The translations under genes and the position numbers were made by a program. From Comamonadaceae bacterium (lineage in GTDB: Bacteria > Pseudomonadota > Gammaproteobacteria > Burkholderiales > Burkholderiaceae_C): DNA of 5,850 nt. The stretch spans positions 1-5,850 of the forward strand of contig CANIDW010000108.1 of assembly GCA_947466165.1 (NCBI GenBank), given 5' to 3'. Shown here in pieces: positions 5,690 through 5,850 of this stretch (position 1 is the first letter of the stretch; each line of letters opens with the position of its first letter). The notes beneath the pieces were generated by a model that ran no database searches, was not told the DNA's origin, and worked only from the letters and a program-made list of their open reading frames with translations.

Positions 5690-5850
5690 TAAATAAAGCA
5701 CCAGAAGCCGCTGCAGTAACATGTGATGAGTTGCAGCAACAAATCCAGCAGCATGCCCAGCAGCAGCACCGGCAAACCCAGGTAGATCATCGCCCAGCAG
5801 GCGGCCAGCAGTGTCGGGCGTGGTTCGGCAATGCGGTAACCCATCACTGC
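5689..5850 (-). CDS. Small hydrophobic membrane protein, 5' end uncertain or beyond the window
   Basis: An open minus-strand frame enters at the right edge and runs 53 codons to a TAG. The visible part contains MGYRIAEPRPTLLAACW, a long Leu-rich hydrophobic stretch (about 30 residues, one or two membrane segments), and a short tail ITCYCSGFWCFI rich in Cys and aromatics. Codon choice (CTG, GCC, GGC, CGC) matches the neighbouring genes, which supports real coding. An ATG at 5842-5844 would give a complete 51-residue protein, but only six bases upstream of it are visible, so I cannot judge a ribosome binding site; the gene may extend further. I do not recognise the family. It converges on the parvulin gene, with the shared hairpin between them. 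Confidence 0.55.
   Translation of the reverse strand, partial: AVMGYRIAEPRPTLLAACWAMIYLGLPVLLLGMLLDLLLQLITCYCSGFWCFI

Noticed and set aside
5740..5800. CAGCAG-rich run on the plus strand that looks like a short tandem repeat.
   Set aside because: Read on the minus strand these are mostly CTG leucine and neighbouring codons of the hydrophobic protein, so coding for a Leu-rich membrane segment explains them.

Overview
The window looks like an ordinary chromosomal stretch of a GC-rich betaproteobacterium, most likely Comamonadaceae (Rhodoferax/Polaromonas-like). This is inferred from G/C-ending codons throughout, from protein wording (for example the enlarged YciB beginning MKILFDFLPIALFFGMFKYAEG), and from the gene order selO - msrB - yciB - bolA - periplasmic parvulin. 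No mobile element, CRISPR array, tRNA or rRNA was seen.

Layout. The left edge (2-82, +) is the last 26 codons of a Fur-family metalloregulator. It converges, with overlapping stop codons, on a 540-residue AMP-forming acyl-CoA ligase on the minus strand (79-1701). A 110-bp divergent intergenic region (1702-1811) follows. Five plus-strand genes then run to 5660: selO (protein AMPylase), msrB (methionine-R-sulfoxide reductase), yciB (inner-membrane septation protein A), bolA, and an exported SurA/Par27-like peptidyl-prolyl isomerase. A perfect 9-bp-stem hairpin closes the series. The right edge (5689-5850, -) holds the C-terminal end, or possibly nearly all, of a small hydrophobic membrane protein.

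How the genes fit together. selO and msrB are 27 bp apart and probably co-transcribed. Both belong to oxidative-stress physiology: SelO AMPylates redox proteins, and MsrB repairs oxidised methionine. yciB and bolA overlap by 4 bp (GTGA), so translational coupling is likely. BolA proteins partner with monothiol glutaredoxins in Fe-S and redox handling. The parvulin acts in the periplasm on outer-membrane protein folding. Between msrB and yciB lies an inverted pair of REP-like 26-bp palindromic units, which probably separates the two halves of the series transcriptionally or at the level of mRNA stability.

Nothing here clearly amounts to an undescribed system. The points most worth a second look are the REP-like doublet, the selO-msrB pairing, the small Cys-rich-tailed membrane protein at the right edge, and two convergent gene ends with very compact or shared 3' structures.
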